From Oikopleura dioica (Eukaryota; Chordata; Appendicularia; Copelata; Oikopleuridae), in assembly GCA_907165135.1 (NCBI GenBank), contig OU015567.1:6143001-6207000 (forward strand): 64,000 nt of DNA, written 5' to 3'. This document shows, in pieces, positions 46,331 through 59,307 of this stretch. The position numbers and the translations under genes are program-made. Below the pieces are notes generated by a model that was not told where the DNA came from, made no database searches, and saw only the letters and a list, made by a program, of their open reading frames with translations. How positions within the stretch are numbered: the first letter of the stretch is position 1; each line of letters opens with the position of its first letter.

Positions 46331-46549
46331 TTTGAAGAATGATGATGACGATTTCAAAGATAAAATAATTGTCGAAATTATACGATAAATCTGATATAGT
46401 AGGTTCTTTTAGAACCGAGATAATTATCAATCGTATTCCTGACTTATCTCGTACTAAAAGAACTCCTATTTCAGAACTATCGTATAATTTTGACAATTCA
46501 CAATTATTCAAGCTTTGAAAAATTGAAATCGTCATCATCCTTCTTCGAA
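46331..46549. repeat. ~220-bp foldback element
   Basis: Arms read 'GAAGAATGATGATGACGATT' outward on the left and its near reverse complement on the right (ending TTCTTCGAAA), and stay complementary almost to the centre ('GTTCTTTTAG...CTAAAAGAAC'). A palindromic MITE or foldback is likely; no target duplication was identified. The rest of 46188-46743 is AT-rich and shows nothing else. Confidence 0.6.
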
Positions 46550-46743
46550 ATAAATGCTTCCTCATAACTACAGTCTGTTATTAAAAATTCCCTATGATCA
46601 TCGCTAATACCCTCGTTTAGCAGCTCTTGATCAAGGAAATGACTAAAAACTTGCTAAGCCTGACCTTTTATCTTGCCAACTTTCAAGTATAATTGTCCAA
46701 TATCCAACTCATAAAGGAACTCTACCTTTTTTTAAGTTCAAGC

Positions 46744-48592
46744 ATGCCATCGTTGAAATCGAAGGGCAGCGACACGAGAGAGATTCTATTTGGCCTTGAC
46801 GCGAAGAATAATTCAAAGTCTGTCAAATGCCCGATTTGCAGCGAACGGATCAGGTGAGGCCCGATTAGATTTATTAATGAATTCGGATCAGTGTGGACTT
46901 GACGACCTTTACGGCTCATATCATTTCTCATATGAAAACAGGCATTGTTAAAATGAACTCGATTTAACCCTCTATCACCCTATACAAATCTAATATATAA
47001 CTTATATATAATATAAGTCAAATATAATAACAAAAAAACAGGAGATTCACATGAATGCCCAATCTGTATCGAGATGAGATCAAGGAACTTATCATTCTAC
47101 AGAACCTCTGGAGTGACAATGTTTGACACAACAAAACCGTTCAAGAAATCGCTAGAAAGACACATTTCGAGCAGACATCAGTTTTCTTGCGCAATGTGCT
47201 CTGAAACGTTGCCAACAAAGATGATAGATTCGGTCGTCTTCGGTTTAATACTGTTTATTTCGAACCCCTATTCGACCCTCTGAAAGACAGTCATTTGAAC
47301 AAAACGCGGCACACATTCACCGACGTAGATTTAAACAGCAGCCAAGCAGCACTATCAAAATCATTAGACCTCAGTTCTACCAGAAGTAGCACCAATCAAG
47401 TCGTCTTGAACCAAAGAAAATCCGTCGATCTTCCAAAGAAACCGCACAAGCCGCCCTCACTGCCGAAAAGTCTGCGGAAATCAACGAAGAGAACCGCTCT
47501 CAAAGTCCCAAAACTACCAACACCCGCAACGCCAAAAATAGAACCGGAAGAGATACCGTACTTGTTCGACAGAAGCGAGAAGCGAAAAGGAACGTCTAAC
47601 TGGCCATATTTGTACAGCATCGTGAAGACGAAAAGCTCACCAGGAAGATGGTTCACTGCGGTTACGTTTATAATGGAAATGGACGGGAAATTCTATCACG
47701 TGCGCAAAGACGGTATTGGAAACGATATCAATCAGATTCACATGAAATGTAACAACGGTGTGCGCCAGTGTAAATGGAAAGGACTTCTCCACAGGTAAGG
47801 GTAAATTAAATTCATTTATTCAGCTATTAGCCACCTGAAATTATGAGATTTTTACCCAAGAAAATAAACTAATTATATCCAATTAAATCGTCTAGGCTCC
47901 TAACCAACCTGCATACTAATAATCATCTGAAATTTTCAGAAAGGATCGCCAGCTGACAGCGAATGATGTTCAGTTCTATAATCCTGAGAGCTACACGGTT
48001 CTGGAACACTCTACCGAAGAGCACTTAGGAAAGGATCCAAAATACAGTTTCGTCTCAAAAATAGCTTTCAAATAGCATCCATTTTTAGCGCAGTGCATTG
48101 AAAACGCTCATGAAAATGAACCAACCGCTGAAGAAGCCTCTTCCCTGCCTCAAAATATCGAAGTAGACATCCTTAAGGTAATTAATCAATAAACCTACAC
48201 AAGTGCATATATTTTAACCGCAAAGGTTTTGAATGAATCCATTCGCCGCAGAAGCAGCTGGGTAAAAAAAAAAGCAAATGGAAAATGCATCCTCGGAGCA
48301 TTTTCAACTTAGGGATTTCGAGAACGAAAATTTTAAGGTTTAAATTTTCAATTTAGTCTGTTTCCGACATGCGGGAAAGAGAAGCTGCACAGGCTGCCAA
48401 AGCATTGAGTCTAACTTTGCCAAGGTTTCAATGCCATTAACTGTAACTGTTGTTTTTACATTGAATAATATTTTCAAACCTTCGGAAAAGCTGACGAGTA
48501 ATCTGGGAGAGCGCGAGAAGCCGCCAGAAAGGCCTGGTTCTGCGAGAAGATCACGGCACATGTTCCACTCGCTGAGAACGCTGGAACTGTGA
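46744..48592 (+). CDS. Zinc-finger protein: C2H2 fingers plus FLYWCH-like domain
   Basis: Nine exons (46744-46853, 46892-46941, 47042-47180, 47228-47794, 47940-48046, 48089-48177, 48226-48261, 48357-48424, 48499-48592) total 419 residues in frame. The first finger spans the first two exons ('CPICSERISVDLTTFTAHII', then SH), and the junction 'HMKTGDSHECPIC' recreates the classic inter-finger linker, which supports a GC-AG intron at 46942-47041. A Pro/Lys-rich basic segment follows ('KKPHKPPSLPKSLRKSTK'). Then comes a FLYWCH-like module: 'FYHVRKDG', 'IHMKCNNGVRQCKWKGLLHR', and a late 'HSTEEHLG' pair, lacking the usual YWRC Trp. Such domains are common in transposon-derived regulators. The last three exons are less certain. 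Confidence 0.6.
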
Positions 48593-49893
48593 AGAAAACT
48601 CTTACAACAATCTGTGTAATCAAATTCAATGTTTAATTGATCCACTGATTACTATCATGAGACAATCTGAATATCAGAACATGCCGGTACTTTAGTTACC
48701 CACCTGATTTCCTGCTCAATTAAACATGCTAATAAAATTAAATGAACGGAACAAGTAAAGCATGAAGACACAATAATTAAACCTTGAGATAATGTTGAAA
48801 TAACAATCTCGAATCGTCCCGCTGTTTTCTCTTCAATTATCAGATCATTCTTCTTCCACGCGTCGCGCCTGGAGGTCCTCCGTGGGAGAGCGCCTCCATC
48901 CAACACTGACCGGCCCCAGTTAAGTCGCGTGGGCGGGCGTGACATCGAGCGCTGATCCTGATTGGCTCCCAACGCTGCAGTACTTTTGCTCAGATTTCTC
49001 TTGTTTTCACTGAAGCTTACTGCTTTTAGAGTCGACGAAAATTTAAGAGATAAGATTCTTAAAGAATAGCTGCTATTTAGTTTGCTTCTACCTACTCTTT
49101 TCTTTCTTCTAAGGCTCTCCTCAATAAAACCTTTTTCAGAACTGAATGAGAGAAAACGTTTTATGCGATGGTGGCCAAGAGACATGCTGCCGGATGTTGC
49201 ACCCAGATGGGGAGGTGACTTCAGAGTACGACCGAAATAACGGTTGCGCTACCAATATTACAGTTAAAACTGCCTTTGTTATAATTTCTGATAAAAAAGC
49301 TTTCACATTTTCTCTTTCCTTAAAATTCACCACACAACTTCTTATCTAACACATTTCTTTTCAGAGAATGACTGAAAATGAGGAGTGAATCCTTCGAGAA
49401 AACCAACTGCCACGAAGAAAAGGATGCGAAGAATCCGGTTGGCAAAGGAACAAGCCCTAATACTGCCCCTTAGAAATACCTGAAGGTCTATTTCCCTATA
49501 ATTTTTATGCACAATACAGTCTCATTTTAACTCTACAACCAGTGTGTTCTTTGTTACTAGCAACTCTGATTAATCAAAAACTGAGGTAATCTTCTCTCAG
49601 ATTTTGACAGAATTCTGGTCTTGGCGGTTTAAAAATTTATTGAATAGTGAAGAATATTTGACATTTGCTTGAACTCTCGAGTAACTACAGTAACAGACAT
49701 GTAGAATTAGAATTGGATGAGAAAAAAAGAGTAAAATTGTAAATTCAATGGTAGGTTTTGGATCCAGGAAGCAGAAAAAATAGAGATAGAAAGAGGAAAA
49801 TGATGAGGATTAAATTTTGGATACAGACGTAGATACAGACAGGGCAGTTTCGAAGAAAGGGTACTGTAAGAGTAGCGGAAGGATAGATCGCTT
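48593..49893 (+). other. 1.3 kb without a supported gene
   Basis: It lies between the 3' ends of the convergent zinc-finger and Rab genes. Sequence at 48840-48980 is GC-rich with a 'gggcgggcg' and 'attggct', promoter-like on either strand. A 176-residue minus frame (48655-49185) shows no domain and I do not call it. Confidence 0.4.
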
Positions 49894-50670
<777 letters not shown>

Positions 50671-50801
50671 CCATAAGTCGATCTGAACAAAACTTGGATT
50701 AAAGAGGCATCGCATTGTAGCAGTTGTATTGGAGTCTAGGTAAAACGGTTGAAGAAATTGAAAGAGAAGGATAGAAGCGGATCTGATAGGTACAGTAGCT
50801 T

Positions 50802-53290
50802 TTACAGAAGATTGGATTGTGCGCAGATTTCGTCGTTTTCTGAAGAAAATGTTAAGGGAGTTTCAATCAAAATTTATATTCAAGGCAAAATTGGTCTACT
50901 TACGCGAATTGATGAATTTCTTCCAGACATTTTGCAGCTCTTCGGGCTGCAGCTTGTGGAATGTCATGACTTCTCTATATACACAATTGTCATGATCGAG
51001 ATATTTGACGCCCCAGCTCTTGAAGCCCTTGTGATTCGTCGGTCTAAGGTTAAGTTTCCGAAGACAGACGCCCATAAACGCGTCGTCTATCGGAATTATC
51101 GGCAGCTCTTTCATCGCTTCGAAGATCTTTTTCGCCATGACGTAGCTCATGATGAAGCCGCCACCAGAAACGTACGGAGGATAGTACTTTTCTGGCCAGA
51201 GGTTTTCGGAGACGTAGTATTTTGATCGCTGGTCTGTGATTCTCGGAGAGGGTAGAGAACGGAGCCAACAAACATGTTTCGCTGCTGGGAAAGGGAGAGC
51301 GATTCGATGTAGCTGACGATGTTCGGGACATTGGCGAAAATATCATCGTCGCCCTAAAATTTATGTTCGGCAAAATTCAACTTGATAGGAGAAAATAACC
51401 TTGAAGATAAATTGCGCTTTGGGGCAGTGTCTCGGCAACCATCGCAAAAACATGATCTCTTTTAGCGTCAAATTCCTGAAGGAATCCTGAAAATCTCCTT
51501 GAATTATGTCTCCCCATTCTTTCGCTTCCTCCTTCAGTAGCATTTCGCGTCTTTGATTTGCTTCATCTGTCGTATTTGACTTGCCGAGCAGGAACAGTCG
51601 ACGGATCTTCAATTTATCGCCGATCACTTGAAAATAGGATTACCCAATCAATTCAATTTACACGAATTCACCTGGTATTTGCTGCGTATGCCCCCATGTA
51701 TCTCGTATTGCTTTTCTCCGTGAGAAACTTCCAGTCATCGATTTTATAACCATCAGGAGATACACTTGCTCAATCTCATTCTTGTCATCACGGCAAACAC
51801 TCCCAGTACTAAAATAGGATAATTACATATAAGAGCTAAAGCTTATTTCTTAAGAAATAAAAAGCATGATTTCATTGTCCAGTGGATTTAGCTGTTCCTT
51901 CAAAAGCAAGTACTCAAACTACTCGTCCATAAAATCATTTTATATATTCTCAAATACTCAATCCAGCAATAAACCCATCAGTTAGATTAAATAACTAAGA
52001 TGAATTTAAAAAACTTTTTGCAGGCAAAATTCTGACTTTGCCTGTTTTCATCCCTAGCAGAAAGCCCGTAAAATTTCGAGTCGACTAGACTAGATTTGGC
52101 CTTAAACCGTCAGACGATGACGTCATAAATGACGTATGAAGTTGGCAAAAAATGGCGATTTTGGCCAAACTTTGAGTCAGTATTTAGGGCCATTTTTGAT
52201 GGAATTTTTCGGTGTTCTATAGCTCAAATTGATCCTTGTAAAAAACTGAACTAAGGTTTTCAAGAATTTTTTATTTTGTTGAAATTTTTTTTTCGCGAAA
52301 TTCTAGAGCCCACTTTTTCATAAAAAATTTTTAAACCCATAAAAACCTTAGTACAGTTTTTAATAAGCTTTCATGTGAGCTATAGAACACTCCGTAATTC
52401 TATCGGAAAGGCTATTAAAATTAGACTCAAAGTTTCACCTTTTGGGACCTTCTGACGTCATTTATGACGTCATTCTCTAGAAAATGTCGAAAACGATTTG
52501 GTCGAATCGACTCAAAATTTTACGGGCTTTCATAAGGCTACAAAATCCGGCCAGGTCAGAAATTTGCCTGCAAAAAGTTTTTTAAATTCATCTAAATGTA
52601 AGCACTCTTTTTACCATCGATACGACTGCTCAAAATAGGAGAAGTTCGCAGTAATCCTTACTTGATTGAAAATGGGTAATATTTTTTCTGGCTATAGTCG
52701 GCAAAGGTGACGTTTTTCTCATCATTCTTGTCTTGATGCATTTTCATTGCGTCAAGATTGAGCTTCATTTGAGCCTCGACGGAGTCAAGCGATGGATCAT
52801 CCGGGTCTACGTGTTGAAGACGGTCGAGTTCTTCGAGCTCGTGGACTAATTGGCGAGCTTCTGCAAGTTGATCAGCGTAAGGACGCTAGAATAACGTATA
52901 TGAATGTCTGTCTGTCTGTTTTATTGGAAATATGTAGTGTACACATGTACCATGAATAATAATCAACGAAATCATCACGAGAAAGTCGTTCTAAAACGGG
53001 ACAATTATGATACGAGATCTTGTAAAGTATAATTTTAATTTATTTTTTATCATAAATAATTTAGAGAAAATTGCCATCGAGAGAGGCATTCTAAACTGTC
53101 ATAATCTTTGATAAAATCTATTCATCTATTTGATATGGTTATGTTACAAATGTAAAAATAAAATTACCGAAGAGTCTGGTGCTAAGCCTTGGTGACGAAA
53201 AAGAAAGTTCAGCCCAAGCTGCACAACAATGACGAGAGCAACGATAGCTTTGTAATACGAGGATCGAACATTGGAGTCGTTATCGGACAT
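50802..53290 (-). CDS. Beta-1,3-N-acetylglucosaminyltransferase (GT31), with apparent frameshift
   Basis: Six minus exons: 53168-53290, 52662-52885, 51672-51808, 51400-51626, 50904-51353, 50802-50839. It is a type II Golgi protein: short cytosolic end, membrane anchor 'AIVALVIVVQLGLNFLF', stem, then GT31 catalytic motifs 'LLMVIKSMTGSFSRRKAIRD', TWG, 'GDFQDSFRNLTLKEIMFLRW', the metal-binding 'GDDDIF', 'YYPPYVSGGGFIMS' and 'IDDAFMGVCLRKL'. The last motif favours B3GNT over B3GALT, so poly-N-acetyllactosamine-type extension is likely. Exon 5 lacks one base: the frame shifts near 51245, between 'MFVGSVLYPL' and 'RITDQRSKYYV'. With one base restored the protein is ~399 residues. Intron 2 contains a foldback element. 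Confidence 0.85.
51998..52593. mobile_element. ~600-bp foldback element in GT31 intron
   Basis: Outer ends are 'AGATGAATTTAAAAAACTTT' and its reverse complement, continuing 'TTGCAGGCAAA'. Inner matches include TGACGTCAT(A/T)AATGACGTCA-like palindromes on both sides and 'TTTTTTATTTTG...'. Arms are imperfect. No target duplication beyond a possible TA. Together with short flanks it makes up most of the 850-bp second intron of the GT31 gene. Confidence 0.6.
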
Positions 53291-53701
53291 TTTTAAAGCG
53301 ACCAAAGCCTTCTTTGTCACTACACCTTGCAACTTTTATCTACGTACGCGCAGCATCTGAGAAAAATTATTTGCAAAATGATTTACGAATAGCTATAATT
53401 TTTATATCCAAGAAGAAAAAGAAGAAGAATATGCTGAACTTTGAAACTAGTTATTTTTTCCTTAAAACATCAGAACGCGGGTTAGGCAAAAGAAGAAGAA
53501 CACCAAATTGAGAGAAGAGCTTATATTTTTTTTCGTATGGCATTTTCATTGAATTGGATTAAATAAAAAACAGAGAAAAGAGGACTTTTGAAAAGTTGGC
53601 TAATGCTGACATGGGTTGGTTTTGAGATGAGCGAGGGAACACCGGAGATGGCTACGTTTTTTCTTCAGATTAGAGTTTGGGATTTGTAGATGAACGAGAC
53701 T
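53291..53701 (+). other. Intergenic between GT31 (5') and ACSS2 (3')
   Basis: Upstream region of the GT31 gene and downstream region of the acetyl-CoA synthetase. Contains an A/G-rich tract (~53410-53430). No further feature seen. Confidence 0.4.
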
Positions 53702-56250
53702 TTAGGCAGCTCCGTTTCCATTGAGAGAGTGTCCATTTGCGGGTTTGGCGCCGACAACTAAATTTTCAATATTTTCATGATGTGTAAAGTAAGAAACAAT
53801 TTTTTATTCATCAAGCTTTCATTTCATATTTTGAACGATCGAATTCCAGGCTTTCGATATTTATACGGACAAAATTTCATAGCTCTTCTTGATAAAATCA
53901 AGCCATGAATTATCGACCTGAAGTAACTACTTGACGCACCTTTCTCAATGATATGCTGAACAACAGGTGGATCAGCCAAAGTCGTTACATCTCCGATCTC
54001 GTCAATTTGTCCAGCCGAGATTTTTCTCAAAATTCGTCTCATGATCTTTCCCGATCGAGTCTTGGGCAATCCATTGACGAAGTAGATCTTCTCCGGAGCA
54101 GCGAACTTGGCAAGACGTCCGCGGACGAGTTGAATCAGCTCTGATCGAACGTTTTCTTGTTTGAGATCGACTTGGTCCTTGAGAATGGAGAAAGCGACTG
54201 CGGACTCGCCTTTGATCTCGTGGGGGATGCCGATGACGGCGGTCTCCGATACGGACTCGTGCGAGTTCTTAAAATTGATTTACAACTGATTATTTTGACG
54301 CTTGATTACCAGGACATCTTCAATCTCGGCAGTTCCAAGACGATGGCCAGAGATATTGATAACATCATCCATTCTACCGGTAATCGTTACATATCCGTCT
54401 TCGTCTCGGACAGCTCCGTCGCCGGAGAAATACATTCCAGGGTATGGCTAATTAAAAGAAGACTGAATCATGGAATAGAATTCAATTTTTTACGTTGTAG
54501 TAAGTTTCCAAGAAGCGCTTATGATTGCCATAAATTGTTCTCGCCATTCCCGGCCATGGTTTCTTGAAGCAAAGAGCGCCTTCGATCTTCTTTCCGGATT
54601 CCCAAGCGATTTCTTTGCCCGTTCCAGGGTCACAGATGGCGACTTCGATTCCATAAAATTGTCGCATCGCCATTCCAGGCTTGATTTCCGCTCCTTGGTT
54701 GCTCGGCCTCGGCGTTAGAAGATTCCCACCCGTTTCTGTTTGCCACCAAGTATCGACAATGTCACATTTTCCATTGCCGACAACTTGATGCAACCAGGTC
54801 CATGCAGCGACGTTGATGGGTTCTCCAACAGAGCCGATAACTCGGAGCGAAGAGAGATCGTGGCTCTTGACGAATTCATTTCCTAATCGCAACAACATTC
54901 GGTATGCAGTCGGTGCACTGAAAGGATGAGTAGATTTGAGTAATTAAAAAATAAAAAACATTATATAAAGCAATTGCTGCCCCTCCCACTATTATTTCAA
55001 AAACATCAAGATAATCCAAGATCTAATAAATTATGAATTGTTATTGTTATTGGCTTGGAAATATTTATTTTATGTGAGAATTTTATTAAAAAGTCACTTA
55101 CCCATAAAATTGAGTTACGTGGTATCTTGCCACTGTTTCCCAATATCTGCCGGCATTGGGATATAATGGATGAGAATCGAAGCACAGCGTTGTTCCACCA
55201 TTAGCCAGAGGTCCATAAACGACGTAGGTGTGTCCGGTAATCCAGCCAATATCGGCGACGCAGGCGAAGATGTCAGAAGGTTCAAAGTCAAATACATGCT
55301 TGACCGTCATTTGAGCATAAAGGAGATAGCCGGCAGAAGTGTGGACGAGTCCCTTTGGCTTGCCAGTGCTTCCAGAAGTGTAGAGCAAAAACAGTGGATC
55401 CTCAGCGCTGACTTCGACGATTTGGCAGTCGGAACTCGCAGCGTCGATTTGAGAACTCAAATCTTCAAATGACTCCAACCAGCCATCTCGATTCCCGGCC
55501 TCGGAATAGACGAGCGTTTTTCGCAGACTTTGAGATTTGTTGGCAGCGTCGATAACGATTTGCTTGAGGTTGATGGTCTTGCCGCCGCGGTCCGTGTAGT
55601 CCTGGGCGAGAAGGAGTTTGCAATCGGCATCATCAATTCGATGGGCGAGCGCTTCGGCGGAAAAACCAGTGAAGATGACGGAATGGACAGCTCCGATTCT
55701 AGCGCAGGCGAGCATGGCCGCGGCGCCTTGAAGACCAACGGGCAGGTAAATAGCAACGCGATCGCCCTTTTGGACGCCGTGCGCTTTTAGCACATTGGCA
55801 AACTTGCAAATGTACTCGTGCAATTCACGGTAGGAGACTTTTCGGCTCTTGGATGAATCGTCCCGTTCCCAGATCAGCGCAGGCTTGTCAGCGTGATTTG
55901 GAAGGTGGCGGTCGACGCAGTTGTAGCAGACGTTGAGCTTTCCATCTTGGAACCACTTGATTTCGCCCGAATTCACGTCGGAAGCATTGATCGTTTTTGG
56001 CGGCTGCGTCCAGCTGAAAAATGGAGTTTTTGATGATTCAAGACTCAAATTAACCCCTGATCGAGTTCACTAGTAAATAAACACTCACTGTGGCTGTGCT
56101 TGTTTACCTTAGGCGTGACATAGCACAGCGGCCCCAGAACTCATCCGTTTGTCCGATGGAATACTTGTAGAGCGCTTCGTGCGAGTCAAATTCACCTTGA
56201 AATTCCTCGAATTTCGTCGAAAACCCCGACGAGGGTCGTCTATCCGACAT
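53702..56250 (-). CDS. ACSS2: Acetyl-CoA synthetase, cytosolic type
   Basis: Six minus exons (56108-56250, 55102-56013, 54494-54917, 54310-54447, 53940-54267, 53702-53757) encode 666 residues. It activates acetate to acetyl-CoA through an acetyl-AMP intermediate. Visible motifs: the ANL-superfamily P-loop-like '[16 protein letters not shown]', '[19 protein letters not shown]', the CoA/adenine motif '[11 protein letters not shown]', hinge region '[20 protein letters not shown]' and the catalytic, acetylatable Lys in '[16 protein letters not shown]'. The N-terminus ('[17 protein letters not shown]') has no targeting look, so cytosolic/nuclear ACSS2 is favoured. The short final exon adds '[14 protein letters not shown]'. 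A paralogue lies 4.3 kb upstream on the same strand. Confidence 0.93.
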
Positions 56251-56498
56251 GTTTCGTTTTTTTCTAAAAGTAAAGATTTTTAATGTTTCGAAGATTTTGT
56301 ATTTCGGAAAATTGGTGACCACCGACAGTGAAAATCGCATTTATTTTTCGCGTAAATAAATATTTTTAAGAAAACTTTTAGGACTCGGGAAAACGAGGAT
56401 TCTTTAGCAAATCTCTTTCTCATGCTTGTGTTTTTTGCGTTTCTTCGTGGACTGTGTCTGTTCAGCGGGCTCCTTTTTTTTTTGATGAAACATGAAGA

Positions 56499-58212
56499 TC
56501 AAACAAACCAGTTTCTCAAATCAATAATCTCTTCTTTCTCCCACGTGACCTGTGTTCTAGAGAAGGAACCCTGTCCTATGTACGTTCTCAAATGCTCCGG
56601 ATCCGTGTCTGGATAAATCCCGTGTCCCAAATTGGCAATGTGTCTCACTCCTTCGAATTTCTTCAACATCTCCCTCGCTGCTTTCTGAATCTCTTCCTTC
56701 GGCGCATACAACTGGCACGGGTCAAGATTGCCCTGGACGACTTTGCTCTTGAGCTCAAGAATTTGCTCTCGTGAAATTGTCCAGTCGACTTGAATGATAT
56801 CATACTAAAGAAATCAAGGAGACGAGAATTTGACGAGTAAGACCAAAAATTTGACACTAATAAAAAAGCGGTGCTTTAGGAATTTATTGCTACGACTTTG
56901 ATGCTTTTATTTACCTCGGAATCGACAAACTCTTTGTTCATGAAATGACCTCCTTTACAGAAAATAGAAACAGGTGGAGCATCCTTTCCTAAAAAAGATA
57001 TTTTACGATGCTTTTTTCCGATGTCTCTTTAAAATGAAAGTTTCAGTTTTTCGTACCTAATTTAGCTTTGACTTGAGTAGCAATTTTTTTGAGCAATTTG
57101 AGTGTAAATTTGTGGAATAATTCGGGAGAAAGGGCGTCGGCATGAGATTCAAAAACTTGCAGAACTTGAGCTCCGGCGCGGGCTTGTCCGACGAGAAAGT
57201 CGATGCAGACATTCGTCAGTGCGTCCAGCAGCTTTTCGCTGGCCTCTGGGAATTGATACAGCCACTTTTTCGCCTTGAAAGAGCTTGAAAGCTATTCTCT
57301 GTTTCTGAACTTACCTTTGAGTATGTTTTGGAGCCGCCACCTTCGACCATGTAAGCCATGAGCGTCCAAGGGGCTCCGACAAAGCCAAACAGTGGCTGTT
57401 TACCGCCAATGGTTTTGCGCGTCAGTGTGATTGCATCGTAAACGTATTGAAGAACTTTGTTAACGTCAGGTGATAGGTTAATTTTGTCTAAATCTTCGGG
57501 CGCGTCCAGCGGCGAAGTAAAAGTTGGCCCTTTTCCGGGAACCATAACGCATTCCATTTCCATTGCCTAAAATTTCAAACTGAAGCATCCTTCCGTATTA
57601 AAAACTTGACTTCGTTCCGTACATAAAAGATAGCTGTCTCTATTTAAGACTACAAATACGTAGAAGCGTTCTGATCTCCCCAAAAGTTACATAAACGAGC
57701 CTTGTGAGACACATCTATCGACATTTATTTATGAAGATATTCACAAATGGAGACTTAAAGGTGTTCTCTAAGAAATACTTCAATTTGCTCAACTATCGTG
57801 AGATATCTCATAATTATGAAAATGTAAGATAATTACACAGATACAAAATAATAAATAGATAAGTATAAATAGATAGAATGTTATCATTTCCCACCGAGAC
57901 GTCTAACTAATAGTAATGCTGTGTTACCATTTTCGTATTTTTAAATGCGCGTACCTGTGGAATCACCATAATATCAGAGAAGATGATCGACGCATCAAGA
58001 TCAAATCTTCTCAGTGGCTGCATGGTAACTTCACAGGCATGCTCCGGATTTCGGCAAATTTCGAAGAACTCGTGTTTCTTTCTGTACTCCCTGAACTCAC
58101 TCAGGTATCGTCCTGCTTGTCTCATGATCCAAATCGGAGTCCGATCGACTTCCTCTCCTCGGCACAGTCGCAACACACGGTCATTTGTCAGCTCAGGAAA
58201 ATCACTGCTCAT
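56499..58212 (-). CDS. UROD: Uroporphyrinogen decarboxylase
   Basis: Five minus exons (57955-58212, 57315-57566, 57057-57273, 56915-56988, 56499-56804) give 368 residues (human 367). It performs step five of haem synthesis, decarboxylating four acetates of uroporphyrinogen III in the cytosol. The active-site elements are intact: '[20 protein letters not shown]' (Arg pair), '[15 protein letters not shown]' (the essential Asp), '[18 protein letters not shown]' and '[16 protein letters not shown]' (His). The start codon follows 'tttgttcaga', a probable trans-splice acceptor; an in-frame upstream ATG exists but would add an unrelated leader. The first intron (57567-57954) is the longest, AT-rich, with nothing recognised. 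Confidence 0.95.
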
Positions 58213-58759
58213 TCTGAACAAATCCGGGTTTGGAAATATAAATTTCCCAGAAAACAAACTGTTGTAAAACTGCATGGGTTCTGAGCCTCAAATTTATGAT
58301 TATTATGAGGCTTATCTTCTGAGAGACAAAAGCGGATAATCCGAAAATGAACGCAAATTCCAACATTTTTTACTACACGAATAAATGTGAATAATTGGAA
58401 GATAATCTGAACAGGGATGCTGATTTTTTTCGCTAGGGCGCGCGTCGCTTTTAAGCGGGCGCAAAAGTCTTTCGCCCGAGCGCAAATTTTGTTTCGGCTG
58501 GCGCTCTCCCGGACGATTTGAAAACTGCGCCAGGGATTATCGCGCCGATAAATTTTTGCGACGCCTGCGCGGGTGGACGCCGCCGCGGCGATATGATTTT
58601 TCGCTGATGATTCAGCTTTTTCCCTTTCAGTTCATTCTTGAAAATTCAACCCACATAGAGTCAAAAGAGCCTTCTAAGATGTGAAATAGGCCATCAATGA
58701 TTTCAGGCGAAAGTGATAATTTCAAAAAAATTTTTGCGGGTCCGGAAATCATAAAAAAT

Positions 58760-59307
58760 CTGAAAGTGTAGTTTTCTTCAGCTCGTCGAGACGAGTCGAA
58801 TGATGGGTCAAACTATTGATGACTCCAAGGATTAACCGGTTAGCTGGCAATTTCCCGGAAAATACATTTCCCGTCGCCGTTTTTGTTCTAGAAATGCTAG
58901 AATGACAAAAAAAGCGGGAAACTGGTCCTTGAAGTTAGTTCTTGTGTGGGTGAAAAAATGAGAATCATATCTCCAACCATAAGATGCTTATCACCAAAAT
59001 TCTATTTTCTTATGAAAATGGGACCGAAAATTAGGAAAGTGCAGCAACAACGAAACACATGCAAAATTTAGAATTTTTATCGTTCAAAAAAGTTTCGCTA
59101 TATATTTGACCAATATCTTTTTGCCCACAGTAGAACTGACCATAAGGATCAGTTTCCGGGTTAGGGTTAGGGTTTCTAGAACAAAAACGGCGACCGGAAA
59201 CGTATTTTCCGGTAACCAGACGGTTAACCGGTCAATCCTTGGAGTTATCAAGAGTTTGACCCACCATTCGACTCGTCTCAACAAGCTGAAGAAAACTGCA
59301 CTTTCAG
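58760..59307. repeat. Internal inverted repeat nested in the hAT-like element
   Basis: Left arm begins 'CTGAAAGTGTAGTTTTCTTC', the right arm ends with its near reverse complement; complementarity continues through 'GAGACGAGTCGAATG' and 'CCAAGGATT(A)ACCGG' toward a centre near 59040. Two and a half telomere-like TTAGGG units occur at 59158-59175. It may be a separate element inserted in the larger one. Confidence 0.6.

Noticed and set aside
47181-47227. A third Cys pair ('FSCAMCSE') as a further zinc finger
   Set aside because: Reading through gives a frame clash with the downstream FLYWCH-like exon, while a 47-nt intron here restores the frame. Retained as possible alternative only.
48655-49185. 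176-codon minus frame
   Set aside because: No domain, odd composition, no splice-site support, and no similarity I can recognise.
59158-59175. Telomere-like TTAGGG units
   Set aside because: Only about two and a half units within a transposon; not evidence of a telomere or fusion point.
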